A model generated the notes under the pieces. That model was not told where the DNA came from, did no database searches, and saw only the letters and a program-made list of their open reading frames with translations. A program made the position numbers and the translations under genes. 64,000 nt of DNA from positions 240,658-304,657 of the forward strand of contig JACVRA010000101.1 of assembly GCA_019828545.1 (NCBI GenBank). The letters are read 5' to 3'. Of the stretch, positions 30,960 through 42,069 are shown one piece after another. The stretch comes from Paracamarosporium sp. OC-R06-R3. Taxonomy: Eukaryota > Ascomycota > Dothideomycetes > Pleosporales > Didymosphaeriaceae. Each line of letters opens with the position of its first letter. Position 1 is the stretch's first letter.

Positions 30960-33900
30960 ATGAAGCGGAATATTGGACTGTTTGCTTTAGTCTCTTTGGC
31001 AGTTAATCATCATGTGGCAGTTGCCAAGCGCTACTCGTTCGCGGTATTTAACCAAAGGGACTCCGTCGAAGATATTATCTTTGACATGAATCGGATCGCA
31101 CTTGCATCTACAACACACCGTTCCACTACGAACAGTTTATCGCGGGCTCCTGGCTCAATTATACAAGTACCAACAACATCGAAAAGGGTTATTACGTCGA
31201 CTAAGAGCATAACGACCAGCTCGAGCTCTGGGTCTGTTTTCGGTATTAAGAGTACGCCGAAATGGTCGTCTCAATCAAGCCTCAAATTGCCTACAATCCC
31301 AAGAGGAAGCGCAATATCAAAAACTTCTATCCCAGCACGCCCGGATAGCAAAGTGAGGGCAAGCTCTAGATCCTCAGTTTTGTCTCGATCAACTATGAAG
31401 GGTATCACCGCCTCAAAATCTCAACTACTGTCACCCCGTCAGGCTGGCACTTCATTGGTCTTTCCAGGTTTCGCTGAGAAAGCGGCGACCTTCACACTTC
31501 CAGGTAGCCCTTTAAGGGGAGTGTCTTCTCCTAGCATAAGAAGAATCGCACAGCAAAGCACTACATCCTCAGCTCCTCTTCAGTCTCGCATGGCCACTGC
31601 ATTATCTTCAGGAGACGAGGGGGTCCTCACGGAGAGAGAAATTTTGAATGCAATCCCCAATGCTCTGGTCTCACGAACCTCATTAGGTTACCAGTTGCTT
31701 CCCAGCAATCTCCCCATTACCTGGCTCTTGGACCCAAACACTGCTTTTGTGGACGATCCCGGGACGCTCCAGAACATTTTGTTTGCCAATAAGAACTTAA
31801 AGCCCGGGAACTTTCCGAGCAACTCTCCTTTAGCTGCTGCAGGTTCAGCACCAGGCTCCGATACAAGGATGGCCTACCTCGGTGGCAATCCTTTCATTAC
31901 GAACGATGGCGGCACCTACTATCCCTGGAAACCTGTGAGCGATCCGGGTATGCGAGCATTTGACACAAATCTTGTCAGTTGGCTCCTTGGGCTACCTATA
32001 GGCACACGTGGAGAAGCTATTGGATCAAACGTTAGCATCGTACTTTCTGGGCTTAAGGACAACGCAGAAACCTACACACAAACTGCACTCTCTCAACTGT
32101 TTCCTAATGCGCGAATCAACAATGGTAGAGCCGGGAACAATATCTGCGATTTCGTAGGGAGTAGCAACCCCTGCCTTACAAATGCTAACCTCCTGATCGT
32201 TGGCGACAATCGTAATCCAGGAGATGATACCGTTGCTAATGCTGTGGTCAAAGCGTATAGAAATGGCTTGCCGCTGTTGGTCATGACAGAGGATGGCAAT
32301 TGGACCCCCGATTCCTGGAAAATCTCTGAACAGCTCGGTTTAACGCTTAAACAGAACTACTTTGAGGGACAAAAAGTGATAGACAACTCTCCTAGAACCT
32401 ATCAAGCACCCAGTTCAATCATTCGTGACAACTTCCGCACATACGTACTACAGGTACTGTCTTCCCTCACCGACAATCCGCTACGGCCTTCAGATTATTC
32501 CGTATGTATAGCTTCGGACGGCTTGTTGACACGAACTATACGTATGGGAGAATGCGTAGAAACTCCTCCAAGTGGAGTAAGCTCGCATGCACTTCCATAT
32601 TTCACTGCGATACAGAGACTGCAAGCAAGTATTAACACCATTACTTCCTATGGGCTCGATATATTCAAGACATCTAATGGACTAAATACGCAAACCATAC
32701 GCCTATTAACGCTTCTTGCAAACAAGATCCGAGTGGGTCCACGTATGGCTTCGGACACCGCTGTTGCCATCAAGTATCCCATCAACACCAGGACCGATGG
32801 TGTTGCTGTGACTAGGGCTTTGTTTGCTGATTGGATTGTGCCCATGAGCACAGTATCGACCCCGCGAGCCTCTGATCTGGGCTCTTTGTGGTGTCCTGAT
32901 GGTGTAGGCTATGCAGCAGGCAATTGCACAGCTCCCAACTTCCCTAATATTGGATCGTACCAACTAGTATTGAATTCAACGCTTTCCGACGAATGGACCT
33001 CCACAGGATTTACGCAGGCGCCTGGGAGAGCAGCCACAGTCACGCTAATCAATAATCCTGGCATTCCAATAGCTATACGTACGTTTGCGACCCGGAACGC
33101 CAATGGTCGAACAGCAGAGTATAGCGCAGCTGGCAAGTCGCTCTACAACCGTCCTCAGTTTCCAGTTAGTAGTTGGATCACACTAAAGCCTGGAGTGCCT
33201 GTCATTATCAATTCGCCCTACGGCGGTCCGCTGTACATAAGTCTTGACGGGAGCAGCCTCACCACCCCCCGGCAGGCCTCTTTCACCTTTTCAAATGTGA
33301 GCAAGCACCTCGCAGTGCTCAACGCCAGCAATGATAATGCCTTAAAGCAATTGGCTCTAGATTTGGCGAAATCACCCGCATACTGGGTCGATATCGTGGG
33401 GTCTGGCTTCGAACTCCACGTCCCTGCTGGGAAGCTCATACAGTCTCTTGCACCAGGGGGTCTGGATATAGGCGTTGGGCGCAGGCTCTACTACAATAGT
33501 ACTACAACAGGACTTGGACAGCTGATGATAGACTATAAGAGCAGTTGGGCCGAGAGGGAGTATCGCATGGCAGGGCTCAAAATTGATGGAGAGCCAATGA
33601 GCACATCACTACCCATTGAGGTCCAGCGGCTCTGCCAGTTCGTCAAGTGGGATTGCTTAAATGAAACCATACATCGCATAACTGAAACGCAACACTTGAC
33701 ATACGATACCTACGCTGCTTGTGGGCAATTCTGCTCAGGGAATCCTATCACCTCTAGCGGGGCACCAGCGCCCGTCGGCTGGGCCGAAGGTCACGAACTT
33801 GGGCATAACCTACAGCGTCAAGCGCTGAACATCTACTGGCCCGATACCCGCCAAGGGAAGCAGCTTGGCGCTGTGAACAATTGGGCAAATTACTCCATGC

Positions 33901-34811
33901 GAAGTACCGAGGTGTCCAACAATATCTTCCCATACTTTAATCAATGGACATACTTTCGTCTCACACTCCCCAATCGCTTCGGTACTGGAATTGACGATGG
34001 CCTACTTCGGCGTCACGATATCCAAGATATGACAATAATGTTCAGTGCACATCAATCCGCATATTCGAAGCTGCAGCAAAATGGCCAGCTCGTGGTTCTA
34101 GACCACACTTGCAAAGTGCTCGGCACTTTTCCTTTAGGCACTCGCCCCGACGTTATGCTTGCAGATGCGGTCTGGAGCAACGACGGCTATTCTGTAAATA
34201 ACGGCGAACGCATGAGCTTCTATTTTGCGCTCCCTCAAATCCTCCAGGGTAAAGCGCTCGCGAATGGTGCAGCCCTTGCTGACGGAAGGAACATATACAC
34301 GCTTTTATATGCAGCTGCTCGCCTCTTCTCCACCTACGCTGTTGATGCGAGGACCTGGCAGGTCAAAGCAGCATCTTTGGGTTTCAGTCGTTTCAACTAC
34401 ACCAACGATGCTGTTTACGGTACGGGCCACACAGTCAATGATATGATCGGCAACGACTTTCTTCTTGTGATACTATCATTACTGACACGCTTTGACTTCC
34501 GTTCATACTTTGCCGCCCACGGCATCTTTTATACGGCGCTCGCAGACACACAAGTAACAACGAACGCGCCGAATGGTGGTTATGCTAAGCTGGGTTCACC
34601 CCATGTGGTATTGGGAGACCAGTATCCGAAGACGAACCTGAGTGTTACTACTGTGGGCGGACCTGGGGCATATATCAGTCGCAACGTTGGTATAGACTTA
34701 GGGAACGCGGCGACGGTCTGGCCGGGAGCTGATAACAATGGCGATGGGAAGCCGGAGGACTTGGTGAATTGGCATCCGAAAAATTGTCCGGGTGTGACTG
34801 TCAGTGCTTGA
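30960..34811 (+). CDS. Secreted ImpA/M60-type zinc metallopeptidase
   Basis: Single exon, 1283 aa from the ATG at 30960; ATGs at 30951 and 30837 are possible, but only the inner ones place a signal peptide (MKRNIGLFALVSLAVNHHVAVA) at the N-terminus. Residues about 45-220 are Ser/Thr-rich and low-complexity, probably O-glycosylated. The next part contains TRMAYLGGNPFITNDGGTYY, an ImpA N-terminal type block. The catalytic zincin site GHELGHNLQ has its first zinc His at about 945. The downstream EVSNNIFPYFNQW segment should hold further active-site residues, and the C-terminal part continues to a DNNGDGKPEDLVNWH segment. M60/ImpA enzymes cleave mucin-type, O-glycosylated proteins. A protein this large and intronless, with no relatives nearby, is consistent with an accessory gene. 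Confidence 0.82.
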   Translation: MKRNIGLFALVSLAVNHHVAVAKRYSFAVFNQRDSVEDIIFDMNRIALASTTHRSTTNSLSRAPGSIIQVPTTSKRVITSTKSITTSSSSGSVFGIKSTPKWSSQSSLKLPTIPRGSAISKTSIPARPDSKVRASSRSSVLSRSTMKGITASKSQLLSPRQAGTSLVFPGFAEKAATFTLPGSPLRGVSSPSIRRIAQQSTTSSAPLQSRMATALSSGDEGVLTEREILNAIPNALVSRTSLGYQLLPSNLPITWLLDPNTAFVDDPGTLQNILFANKNLKPGNFPSNSPLAAAGSAPGSDTRMAYLGGNPFITNDGGTYYPWKPVSDPGMRAFDTNLVSWLLGLPIGTRGEAIGSNVSIVLSGLKDNAETYTQTALSQLFPNARINNGRAGNNICDFVGSSNPCLTNANLLIVGDNRNPGDDTVANAVVKAYRNGLPLLVMTEDGNWTPDSWKISEQLGLTLKQNYFEGQKVIDNSPRTYQAPSSIIRDNFRTYVLQVLSSLTDNPLRPSDYSVCIASDGLLTRTIRMGECVETPPSGVSSHALPYFTAIQRLQASINTITSYGLDIFKTSNGLNTQTIRLLTLLANKIRVGPRMASDTAVAIKYPINTRTDGVAVTRALFADWIVPMSTVSTPRASDLGSLWCPDGVGYAAGNCTAPNFPNIGSYQLVLNSTLSDEWTSTGFTQAPGRAATVTLINNPGIPIAIRTFATRNANGRTAEYSAAGKSLYNRPQFPVSSWITLKPGVPVIINSPYGGPLYISLDGSSLTTPRQASFTFSNVSKHLAVLNASNDNALKQLALDLAKSPAYWVDIVGSGFELHVPAGKLIQSLAPGGLDIGVGRRLYYNSTTTGLGQLMIDYKSSWAEREYRMAGLKIDGEPMSTSLPIEVQRLCQFVKWDCLNETIHRITETQHLTYDTYAACGQFCSGNPITSSGAPAPVGWAEGHELGHNLQRQALNIYWPDTRQGKQLGAVNNWANYSMRSTEVSNNIFPYFNQWTYFRLTLPNRFGTGIDDGLLRRHDIQDMTIMFSAHQSAYSKLQQNGQLVVLDHTCKVLGTFPLGTRPDVMLADAVWSNDGYSVNNGERMSFYFALPQILQGKALANGAALADGRNIYTLLYAAARLFSTYAVDARTWQVKAASLGFSRFNYTNDAVYGTGHTVNDMIGNDFLLVILSLLTRFDFRSYFAAHGIFYTALADTQVTTNAPNGGYAKLGSPHVVLGDQYPKTNLSVTTVGGPGAYISRNVGIDLGNAATVWPGADNNGDGKPEDLVNWHPKNCPGVTVSA

Positions 34812-36619
34812 TTTCTCTGCGTGCCTGTTCTGTTATCTATTTGGTTTTGATTTTTCACCGCAGGGCCTCACTTGCAGTTTTCGAGATTAAGGTTTCTGGT
34901 GTTATAGTTGTACAGGCGAGGCTCCAATCCGTTAAGGACCACATTGCGCGAGGCCCTCTCAACAACATCTGAGGAAGCTTTGTACAAGACTAGGAACGGC
35001 CGAAAAAAGTTTAATATTAAAAGTAATAACGGTGATCCTGTTGAGGCGTTGATCCATTGTTCTTGTCCTAAGCCATGAACGTTACATCTATTCTGCATGG
35101 ATTTCATAGGTTTACTGCTACATTTGTCCTCGCTCTAACCTTCGTGGTGTACGTTGGAAGATAAGCGTCGGCTTCATCTGCGGATTGCAAGATAAATTGA
35201 AGACAGCAGAGGTCAATGCTGATAGATGCATTCAAACTGATCACTAATCGCATATTTAAAACGCGGAGGTATCGCGGATCTGCACGTAACCTTACCGTAT
35301 CCTTATTTACCTTCGATCCTTGGACCTTTGTCCCGGAGTTTCATGTTTCGTCAGGTGCTCAATTTCGCGGCGGACGTGCAAGTTAGCTAGTTGATAGAAC
35401 TAAGTTAGACAAGATCATCCCTTACCTGGCTGTGTCGCGCTCGATGTACTGTCCCACGTCTAGGCTTGCATACCAAAGCTCCCTGTGGTTATGCTTGCCA
35501 ATTCCAATGGTCGAATGTCATTGCACAAGGAAATTTCCAAGCCAACGAACGAGATAGACCGGATTAAGTTAGCCTAGTAGTGCTTGACCAACATGCGAGA
35601 TATGAGTGGAACATTCTGATGTAGCGCGAATGCGCTAATGCCCTATATGTAAACCCCTCAACATAGATTTGGTTTCGGTTTGGAGAGCTAGTATAAACGT
35701 ATGGGTGCACCGTGTATCTGAAACTAATGTTCATGCATAGCTATGGGAAGAGTGCGGCAATTACTATAGACCCTATATGTCATTCAATTGACAGCTGGGA
35801 TACTCTTAAAGCCAAATTCCCTATCAAGACTGTTCCAACTTCTTGACCAGAATCAGCCACGTCCGACGTTGAATCCTTCGAAAAAAAACTAATTTTCAGC
35901 AGCGACGGGTGTTGCGTTGAGGACGAGGCTGACTCTCATCCCTGCTCACCAGTATCGTACGGTAGATGGGGGCTGAAAATCGTTTATACGGCTGAGGTCG
36001 TAGGATTCATTCTGTCCAGCGCTCACCGACTGCAGAACAGGTCTTGCTCCGTAACGCACACATACATGGATAGTTATGCTCCTTAAGATCACAACTTTAT
36101 CCATCCCCGTAAAAGCACAATGCAATTTTTCGTTACCCGAACGCTATTTGACCGACCTCATTGAGGTCGGTGCGCTAATTTTTGGGTTCAATGCATGCGT
36201 TTCGCATCCTCTTCGCTAGCCATACCTCGTTAGGAAACCATCTCGTTGACATTGACCAACGCGAATGACAAGGCTTAAAGGTCTTTCACGACTACACTTA
36301 GCCTCGCGAAGCTGAAGTCTATTACGAGGATCTTTCTATACACGTAAAACTAGCATGCATGCATTGTAGGTTTTATTTGACATTTGCATTTGCTTGGGGT
36401 ACATCAGAATGTTTCTTTACGAATCTCGAATTATTTTTGGGCCCCAAAGAGTGGGGCGGTGGCTGCCCACCAAAAGAGATCACCAGCGCAAGGCGACCCT
36501 CGGGGCGTAAATGGGGCGGTTATGCGAAGTCCATCAAAAGGCGTTTGGCGCCCATCTTGCGCGACGAGCACCGTCTCCTATTTTCCTCCCTACGTGGAGT
36601 AGTCCCTCATTATAGAAAC
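34812..36619. other. Long intergenic stretch
   Basis: About 1.8 kb, AT-rich, no supported gene. A 21-bp palindrome lies at 36151-36171 and a smaller one (TAGCGC-gaat-GCGCTA) at 35622-35637. The last 250 bp is the leader of the membrane protein gene; its frame extends upstream, but the first good ATG is at 36620. Confidence 0.45.
36151..36171. repeat. Perfect palindrome, 10-bp arms with 1-nt centre
   Basis: Accgacctca (36151-36160), one t, then tgaggtcggt (36162-36171). It could form a short hairpin or be a dimeric binding site; no neighbouring T-run clearly makes it a terminator. Confidence 0.5.
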
Positions 36620-38882
36620 ATGGCCAATGATGTCTATACTGGGTTCTGGATCGATTGGGGTGAGTATTCATTCAATGAAAAGTTGACTGAACGTTACTAA
36701 CTATAGATAGAATCGGGGAGAGCCAAAGGCGCAACATTGACTTTACCGCAACAGCAAGGCTTTATTTTGGTGTCATTCCTCACTTTGTTCGTTCAATTCT
36801 CTGGTGCTTGCTTCTGGCGCGTCGTTTGCTTCATTCTACACCAAGGTCGCTCGACGACAACCCCACGCGATGGCCTATTTCACCAACAGCAAACTATCCT
36901 CCGAAATGCGATAACAGCACCAAATGCACTGTGGAATCTAGGTCGCTCTACGTTAGCATGGAGAGGCAAGATCGAGTCGCCGTTCCGCCACACCATTGTT
37001 CTCATCTTGATCACTATCATACACATGTCCTTTTTCGGCGTCGCCGGTCTCTTCTCGTCCCAGATTGCATCCACAGGTGCGGGGTCGGCACTTGTAAGAG
37101 CTGGAGTTTGCGGATATCCGAAAGAGATTTCGAACCTCCGCGCTCAAGAGGCTTATAACCTTGCAGACGACCAGCTTGTTATCTTTAACTCGGAGGTTCT
37201 GCTAGGACGCTTAACACTCACGAAAAGTGCGGCATACGCCCGATCGTGCTATAACAACCATCTTGAGGGCGGAGCAAGTGATTGCAACATTTTTGTTAAG
37301 ACTTATCTCGAGGGCGTTGGTGCTTCAGTGGTAGAAAATGCGACATGCCCTTTTGGAGGAAATTCATGCGCCACGAGAAATGCTGTTAAATACGACTCAG
37401 GACACATTTCATCCAGCAAAGACCTTGGGATTAACTTTCCAGAAGCCGAAGATGTGTCAATAAGACGAGTAACGAGCTGCGCACCAATCGACAGCGAAAA
37501 ATATGCTACAAATTGGAGAAAAAACCTTCCCGAAGCATTTGGTAAAAAGACTACCACCAGTGTGCGATTTTGGGAATTTGGGAATGGTACTGTAGGCTGT
37601 CGGGCAACAGTCCCACAAAATCATACTGCAGATACAACCTTCTGTGTCAGTCAGTACCAGAAAGATTATTGGCAGGATCCTTATACTGTTCTGTAGGTTT
37701 AGTAGACTGCGATATTCTAGGCTGATATGTAGCTGACCCTTCACACAGTGCAGTCACAGCCTACGTTGACAACAAAACTGCCAGCGATTTTGTCCCCATC
37801 CCGGACTTTCAGAGAGACGATGCCGACGTAACTCTGGTATCTATATTTAGCAAAGCCAAATACACAGGCGTCGTAAACGACCCTCTATTCAATGCTCACA
37901 ATAATTCGTGGACAGTAGGCAGCAATGCCAAAAACTTTTCGACACCTACAAATGATCTCGCGGTCCTTGGCTGCACCGAACAATACCAATTTTGCAACAC
38001 CGCAAACTCGAAGTGCACCAAATTGACTGGTCTCTACGCCACACTAAGCGCGATCGAGAATGGCGACCTGCAACTCTCGCCGCAACAAGCTGCCACTTTC
38101 CGCATCGTATGGAAAGCGGCATGGTCGATGGTGCTGCAGTGGGCCACAACTATTTTGGATAACTCGCTATTACTCGCGCAGGATTTCATCTTTACAATGA
38201 AATCAACCACTTCTTCTCCACTCCCAGACAATCAATGGGTACAAGAAGCGCATAATCTCCATAATATATCCCTCGCAGTACTACAACGCCGCATTAATGA
38301 GTTTTCATCGCCGGAAAATTTCGATATACGTCCCGACCTCAACTCTCTCGATCAAATCAACACACCGACGGAGCCGTACGAGCTGAATATATGCCAGCAC
38401 CAGAAGATACGTTCTACCGCGCATGTGAGCGTAAGTGTGCTTGGAATGTGTATCATTCTGGGTGTAGGCGCAATACTGATACTGCTCGACTGGACGCTTA
38501 TACAACAAGTACGTATCTTATTGCAAACTCTTGAACCATCTGACCCGGACAGATCTTTTGGTTTCGCTCTATTACGCACCACAGGCAAGCGAAGAAGGCA
38601 GATTGGCAGGCGACGGGTACCTTGCAACTGCATCGGCAAGCTTTGGAAGCGAGAGGGGTGGGACCGTGGAACATGAGTGATTATTTATTCCCTGTGTTGG
38701 TAGACAGGGGGAGAGCATTCCTCGGTCTGGCCGTAAGACCGGAGTTTCCCGTGCGTGCTAATTCGCAAGACGAGGGCTTAGGTTACAATTCGAGGACGGA
38801 GTACAACGGTGGAAAGTATTCGGCATTGACCGATGAGATCAACATGGAGCCGCTGAACGACCATAAAGGAAGGGCGCATTAA
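36620..38882 (+). CDS. Fungal multi-span membrane protein of unknown function
   Basis: Four exons (36620-36659, 36711-37692, 37749-38508, 38553-38882) encode 703 aa. The first exon, MANDVYTGFWIDW, joins to ESGRAKGATLTLPQQQG only if the acceptor at 36709-36710 is used rather than the one four bases earlier. Helix 1 (GFILVSFLTLFVQFSGACFW) and helix 2 (HTIVLILITIIHMSFFGVAG) flank a short loop. A large Cys- and Asn-rich segment of about 400 residues follows, likely extracellular or lumenal. A last helix (VSVSVLGMCIILGVGAILIL) precedes a cytosolic tail with ADWQATGTLQLHRQALEARG. The layout fits a widespread, unnamed filamentous-fungal family. No function is recognised. Confidence 0.78.
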
Positions 38883-38921
38883 GTTCGTGTGATAGCAGAA
38901 TTCCCAATAAAATTTGTTCGT

Positions 38922-39917
38922 TCATTCCTTCTTCAAGTCCGGAGGTGGCACAGAGTATCTCGGAAAATCTTCTTCGCCTTTCATATGCTCGATTTTGGTG
39001 TCGATTCGATGCATGCAGCTCCACTCATCCAGGTATAACTCCTGCACCAGGTTGACGCTGCCGAAATATTTTTCGCCAACGCCAGTACCGGGCAAGTCAG
39101 GGTTTAGCTTAAAAGCTTTACTACTGCCATAGGAAGAACTGTGGTTTTCGAAACGTTCTAGGCTTCCTATCGCCCACATCATCTGTTCGTTTCCAATGTA
39201 ATATCCCTTGAGTCGTTTCCGACGGATTTCTTTCCTCATCTCTACCTCTGCAGCGGCTCGAGGCATGGGGTAATCATCTGCCGTCAGACGTTCACCTTTC
39301 GCGATTCGTTCTTTGTTTGCTTGTATGGTGGTTTCGCTCTCCACTATCCATCTTAATCTGAGAAACCGTAAAAGAGCTTGTTCGCGGAAAAAGAGGGTAA
39401 GCGTGTCCCGCCAGCTGAACTGGATTTGTCGCGACGCGATATCGATAGTGAGATCGGTGAGTTCCGTGTCGTTTACGATGTTACCGATCCGAATCGTGTA
39501 ATTCGGCATTTCCGGCTTCCACTCCCTAACATTGCTCTCCCACCTTTCTATGATCCTGTTGTATTCTTTCTTCTTCCCGCCAGCGATTTCGCTCTTTTTG
39601 CGATTGTCATGGAAGCAGACCAGCGCTTTTTCCCTTTCCCCGTTCTCCAGTTTTATGCCAGGTACAAATCGCGCGAACGAGGTCGGGACCTCCGGGCGCT
39701 TGCTTTTGCCACCAAGATTGTACTTCTCCAAATGAAAGTCAATAGCTATGTTTCGAATGACCGATTCGGCGAAGACCTGTTCGGTGTAGGCTCTGAAAGG
39801 CGAAGATACCTGCCGGCATACCGTCCAGAGGTGGGTGAGATCGATGTTATAGCTTAGGATGCGGATCCAGAGCTCCGGAGGCAGTGAAGGGCACTGCGGA
39901 GGGCGCGATTCTGCCAT
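38922..39917 (-). CDS. F-box-like protein
   Basis: Single exon, 331 aa. It opens with PSLPPELWIRILSYNIDLTH and LWTVCRQVSSPFRAYTEQVF at about 9-52, the usual form of an F-box-like N-terminus in filamentous fungi (Leu-Pro-Pro-Glu-Leu then a Cys-Arg helix). The rest has a Lys/Glu-rich helical region and short beta-like stretches (LTDLTIDIASRQIQFSW) seen in a family of uncharacterised fungal proteins. Skp1 binding is plausible, but the substrate is unknown. It ends 39 bp from the convergent membrane protein gene. Start: ATG at 39917. Confidence 0.72.
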   Translation of the reverse strand: MAESRPPQCPSLPPELWIRILSYNIDLTHLWTVCRQVSSPFRAYTEQVFAESVIRNIAIDFHLEKYNLGGKSKRPEVPTSFARFVPGIKLENGEREKALVCFHDNRKKSEIAGGKKKEYNRIIERWESNVREWKPEMPNYTIRIGNIVNDTELTDLTIDIASRQIQFSWRDTLTLFFREQALLRFLRLRWIVESETTIQANKERIAKGERLTADDYPMPRAAAEVEMRKEIRRKRLKGYYIGNEQMMWAIGSLERFENHSSSYGSSKAFKLNPDLPGTGVGEKYFGSVNLVQELYLDEWSCMHRIDTKIEHMKGEEDFPRYSVPPPDLKKE

Positions 39918-40751
39918 GTCAATCGTTTGTCAAAAATGTTCAAACGTAGGGTTGGTCTTCAACGGACCATCAGCGTCCATTAGGTCGCGATACGTGCATA
40001 GGTCCCAACATTCAAGCGGAGCGATGACGAAAGCTTCGAGTCAAGGTCGTCTTACGTAATCATACCCACGACTCGATCATCCCATTTCACCTTTTAACTC
40101 CGATCCTTTGCCGTGTCACTCTTGAGTATCTATGCATTGTTTTCAAGTGCAAAATTATTTTCATTGTTCACTCAAGGCTGGGAGAGAGCGTTCATAGCAA
40201 GCCAGGAATGCATTTGACAGGCCTCGAGCTAAAGGAAACCCTGTCGCTCCAATCTATCTCTAATTCATTAAAAGGCATGTCTGGCCTAAAGGCCGTAAAT
40301 TCGGAGGAAGAGTCGATTTTCTCTCTTGGAATATCAATTTACATAGTACATTACAAGTAAATACCGCCAATACTCAATTCGTGCGTGCTACCACATGCAG
40401 GTGAAGCCGTTTCGCACATAGCTTCATCAGTCTATGCGAAAAGCTTCCTATTGCAACGAAAACCCTAGCAGGCGCATTCCATCTAGTATGCTATGTCTGC
40501 TACCGATCGAGATGATACGCGCTAGTTCTCATGCTGTTCATTTGGTTTGCTCAATCTCGCAAAACATTACCGGTAGACCGTTTCGGCTGCCTAAAGGGTC
40601 ATGGCGGGGTTTTCGATATCTTATGCGCCGCTGCCACAGGTCACCCGTGACTGGAGGCAGCAACCAGAACATTTTACAAATACATGATATCCCTACAAGG
40701 CCGCTGGTGACGCCTACTTCACTTGACGGTCATCCATTCTAGATCACCGGC
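39918..40751. other. Divergent promoter region
   Basis: About 830 bp between two divergent genes. A 102-codon frame at about 40434-40742 has no recognisable feature. No gene is supported. Confidence 0.45.
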
Positions 40752-41809
40752 ATGGCGTTCACCAGAGATAGACGACACACCTTAAATGTCGTCACTGTTG
40801 TCTGCTTGCCTTTGAGGCTGCCGTACAACCTGCTCATACGTCCCTCGCGAAGAAAAAGAGCAGCCAGACGCGCCGCCAAGGCCGACCTAGCTGGCAGAAC
40901 TCCTCCGGTAGCTGGAAAACGGGGACGCGGGCTCAGTATATCTTTAGTTGAGCCTACGGAACGAATGACACATGCGCAAACTGGCTCGTTGTTTTTTCGG
41001 CTGCCTGCTGAATTGAGAAATAACATTTACGAAGAATACATCGGCCACGAACATGTTCACGTAATGTGGAAAGATCGCCGTATACGCGCATCCAACCGGC
41101 AGTGGCAAGAGGTTGGGAATTGGCCTCTCGACGTGCTTCCTTTCTTGCAGACATGCCGTCAAGTGTAAGGCGTCTGGTGACATCTTGAACAAGTCCTGAT
41201 GCGTTGCATAGGTACACTGAAGCGATGCCGCTGTTATATTCTATCCGAGCATTCTGTTTCCCGTCGCCAATGGATTTTGTCTCATTCGCTACATCCGTCC
41301 TTCCTCAACGCTTCACTTTACTCACTAACATCGTTATGAGTATGGGGAGCGGAGGTGACTGCTGTCATCTCCCTCCTGCAGTGTCCGGACGATTCGACTA
41401 TTGTAAATTACCAACCTCGGCTTGCATCCTAAATCAACTGCCGCAAATTGAGCCCAGGAGACGCGAAACCTACTGGAGTATGTCATGTAGACTCATGTCA
41501 ACTCTTCCAAACTTGGCGTATCTTAAGCTAGTGATTGAGCCCACACCTTGGGAACACAATCTGCGTAAATATGATCCATTTTTTGGAGGTCTAAACGAAC
41601 TTCTGCGACAAAACATGGATGTGGAAATTCAATTGAGAGGTAACTATAAGAAGATATACCAATGGCGGAGCGAGGAAGGAGAAGTTGTATGGACGGAGCC
41701 GCATGGGGAAGTTGTTTCGCAGAGGAAAAGCGATGGAAAGCAAAGATGGTGGGATGAATGGTCTGTCATCCAGAGCGAATTAGAAAATGGGATGCTATCC
41801 ACTACATGA
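40752..41809 (+). CDS. DUF7730/F-box-like fungal protein
   Basis: Two exons (40752-41164 and 41212-41809) encode 336 aa. The N-terminus is basic (RPSRRKRAARRAAKADLAGR). After it, FFRLPAELRNNIYEEYIGHE and LPFLQTCRQVYTEAMPLLYS form the classic pair of blocks seen in hundreds of filamentous-fungal proteins of DUF7730 type; the splice joint falls inside CRQVYTEA, which strongly supports it. The remainder is unremarkable and lacks a second domain. The role of this family is unknown; the first block resembles an F-box-like helix bundle. Confidence 0.8.
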
Positions 41810-42069
41810 ACACGACATGGTGTCGTGGTACCTGTACCAAATTTCAAAAATCACATGGAGCAAAAGAATATGATGCTTTGATACATTCGGATGCAGCGTA
41901 ACGTGTGACCACACAAGTGACGTGTCGCGGTCGCACAACGCTAACAAGTGGCTTGATTGTACCCGCTTCGGCTGGCAAATATCATCTATCCCTCCTACCA
42001 GTTCTCTCTGTCCGCTTTCTCGCCCTCGTGCCTCTCCGCCCTCCAGGGTGTACGGGCTCCAACAACGCA
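41810..42069. other. Short intergenic, leader of next gene
   Basis: A 260-bp gap. The next frame is open from 41905 (GTG), but the first ATG in frame is at 42070. Confidence 0.5.

Noticed and set aside
36359..36619. Upstream extension of the membrane protein
   Set aside because: Same frame but no protein-like conservation; MANDVYTGFW is the natural N-terminus.
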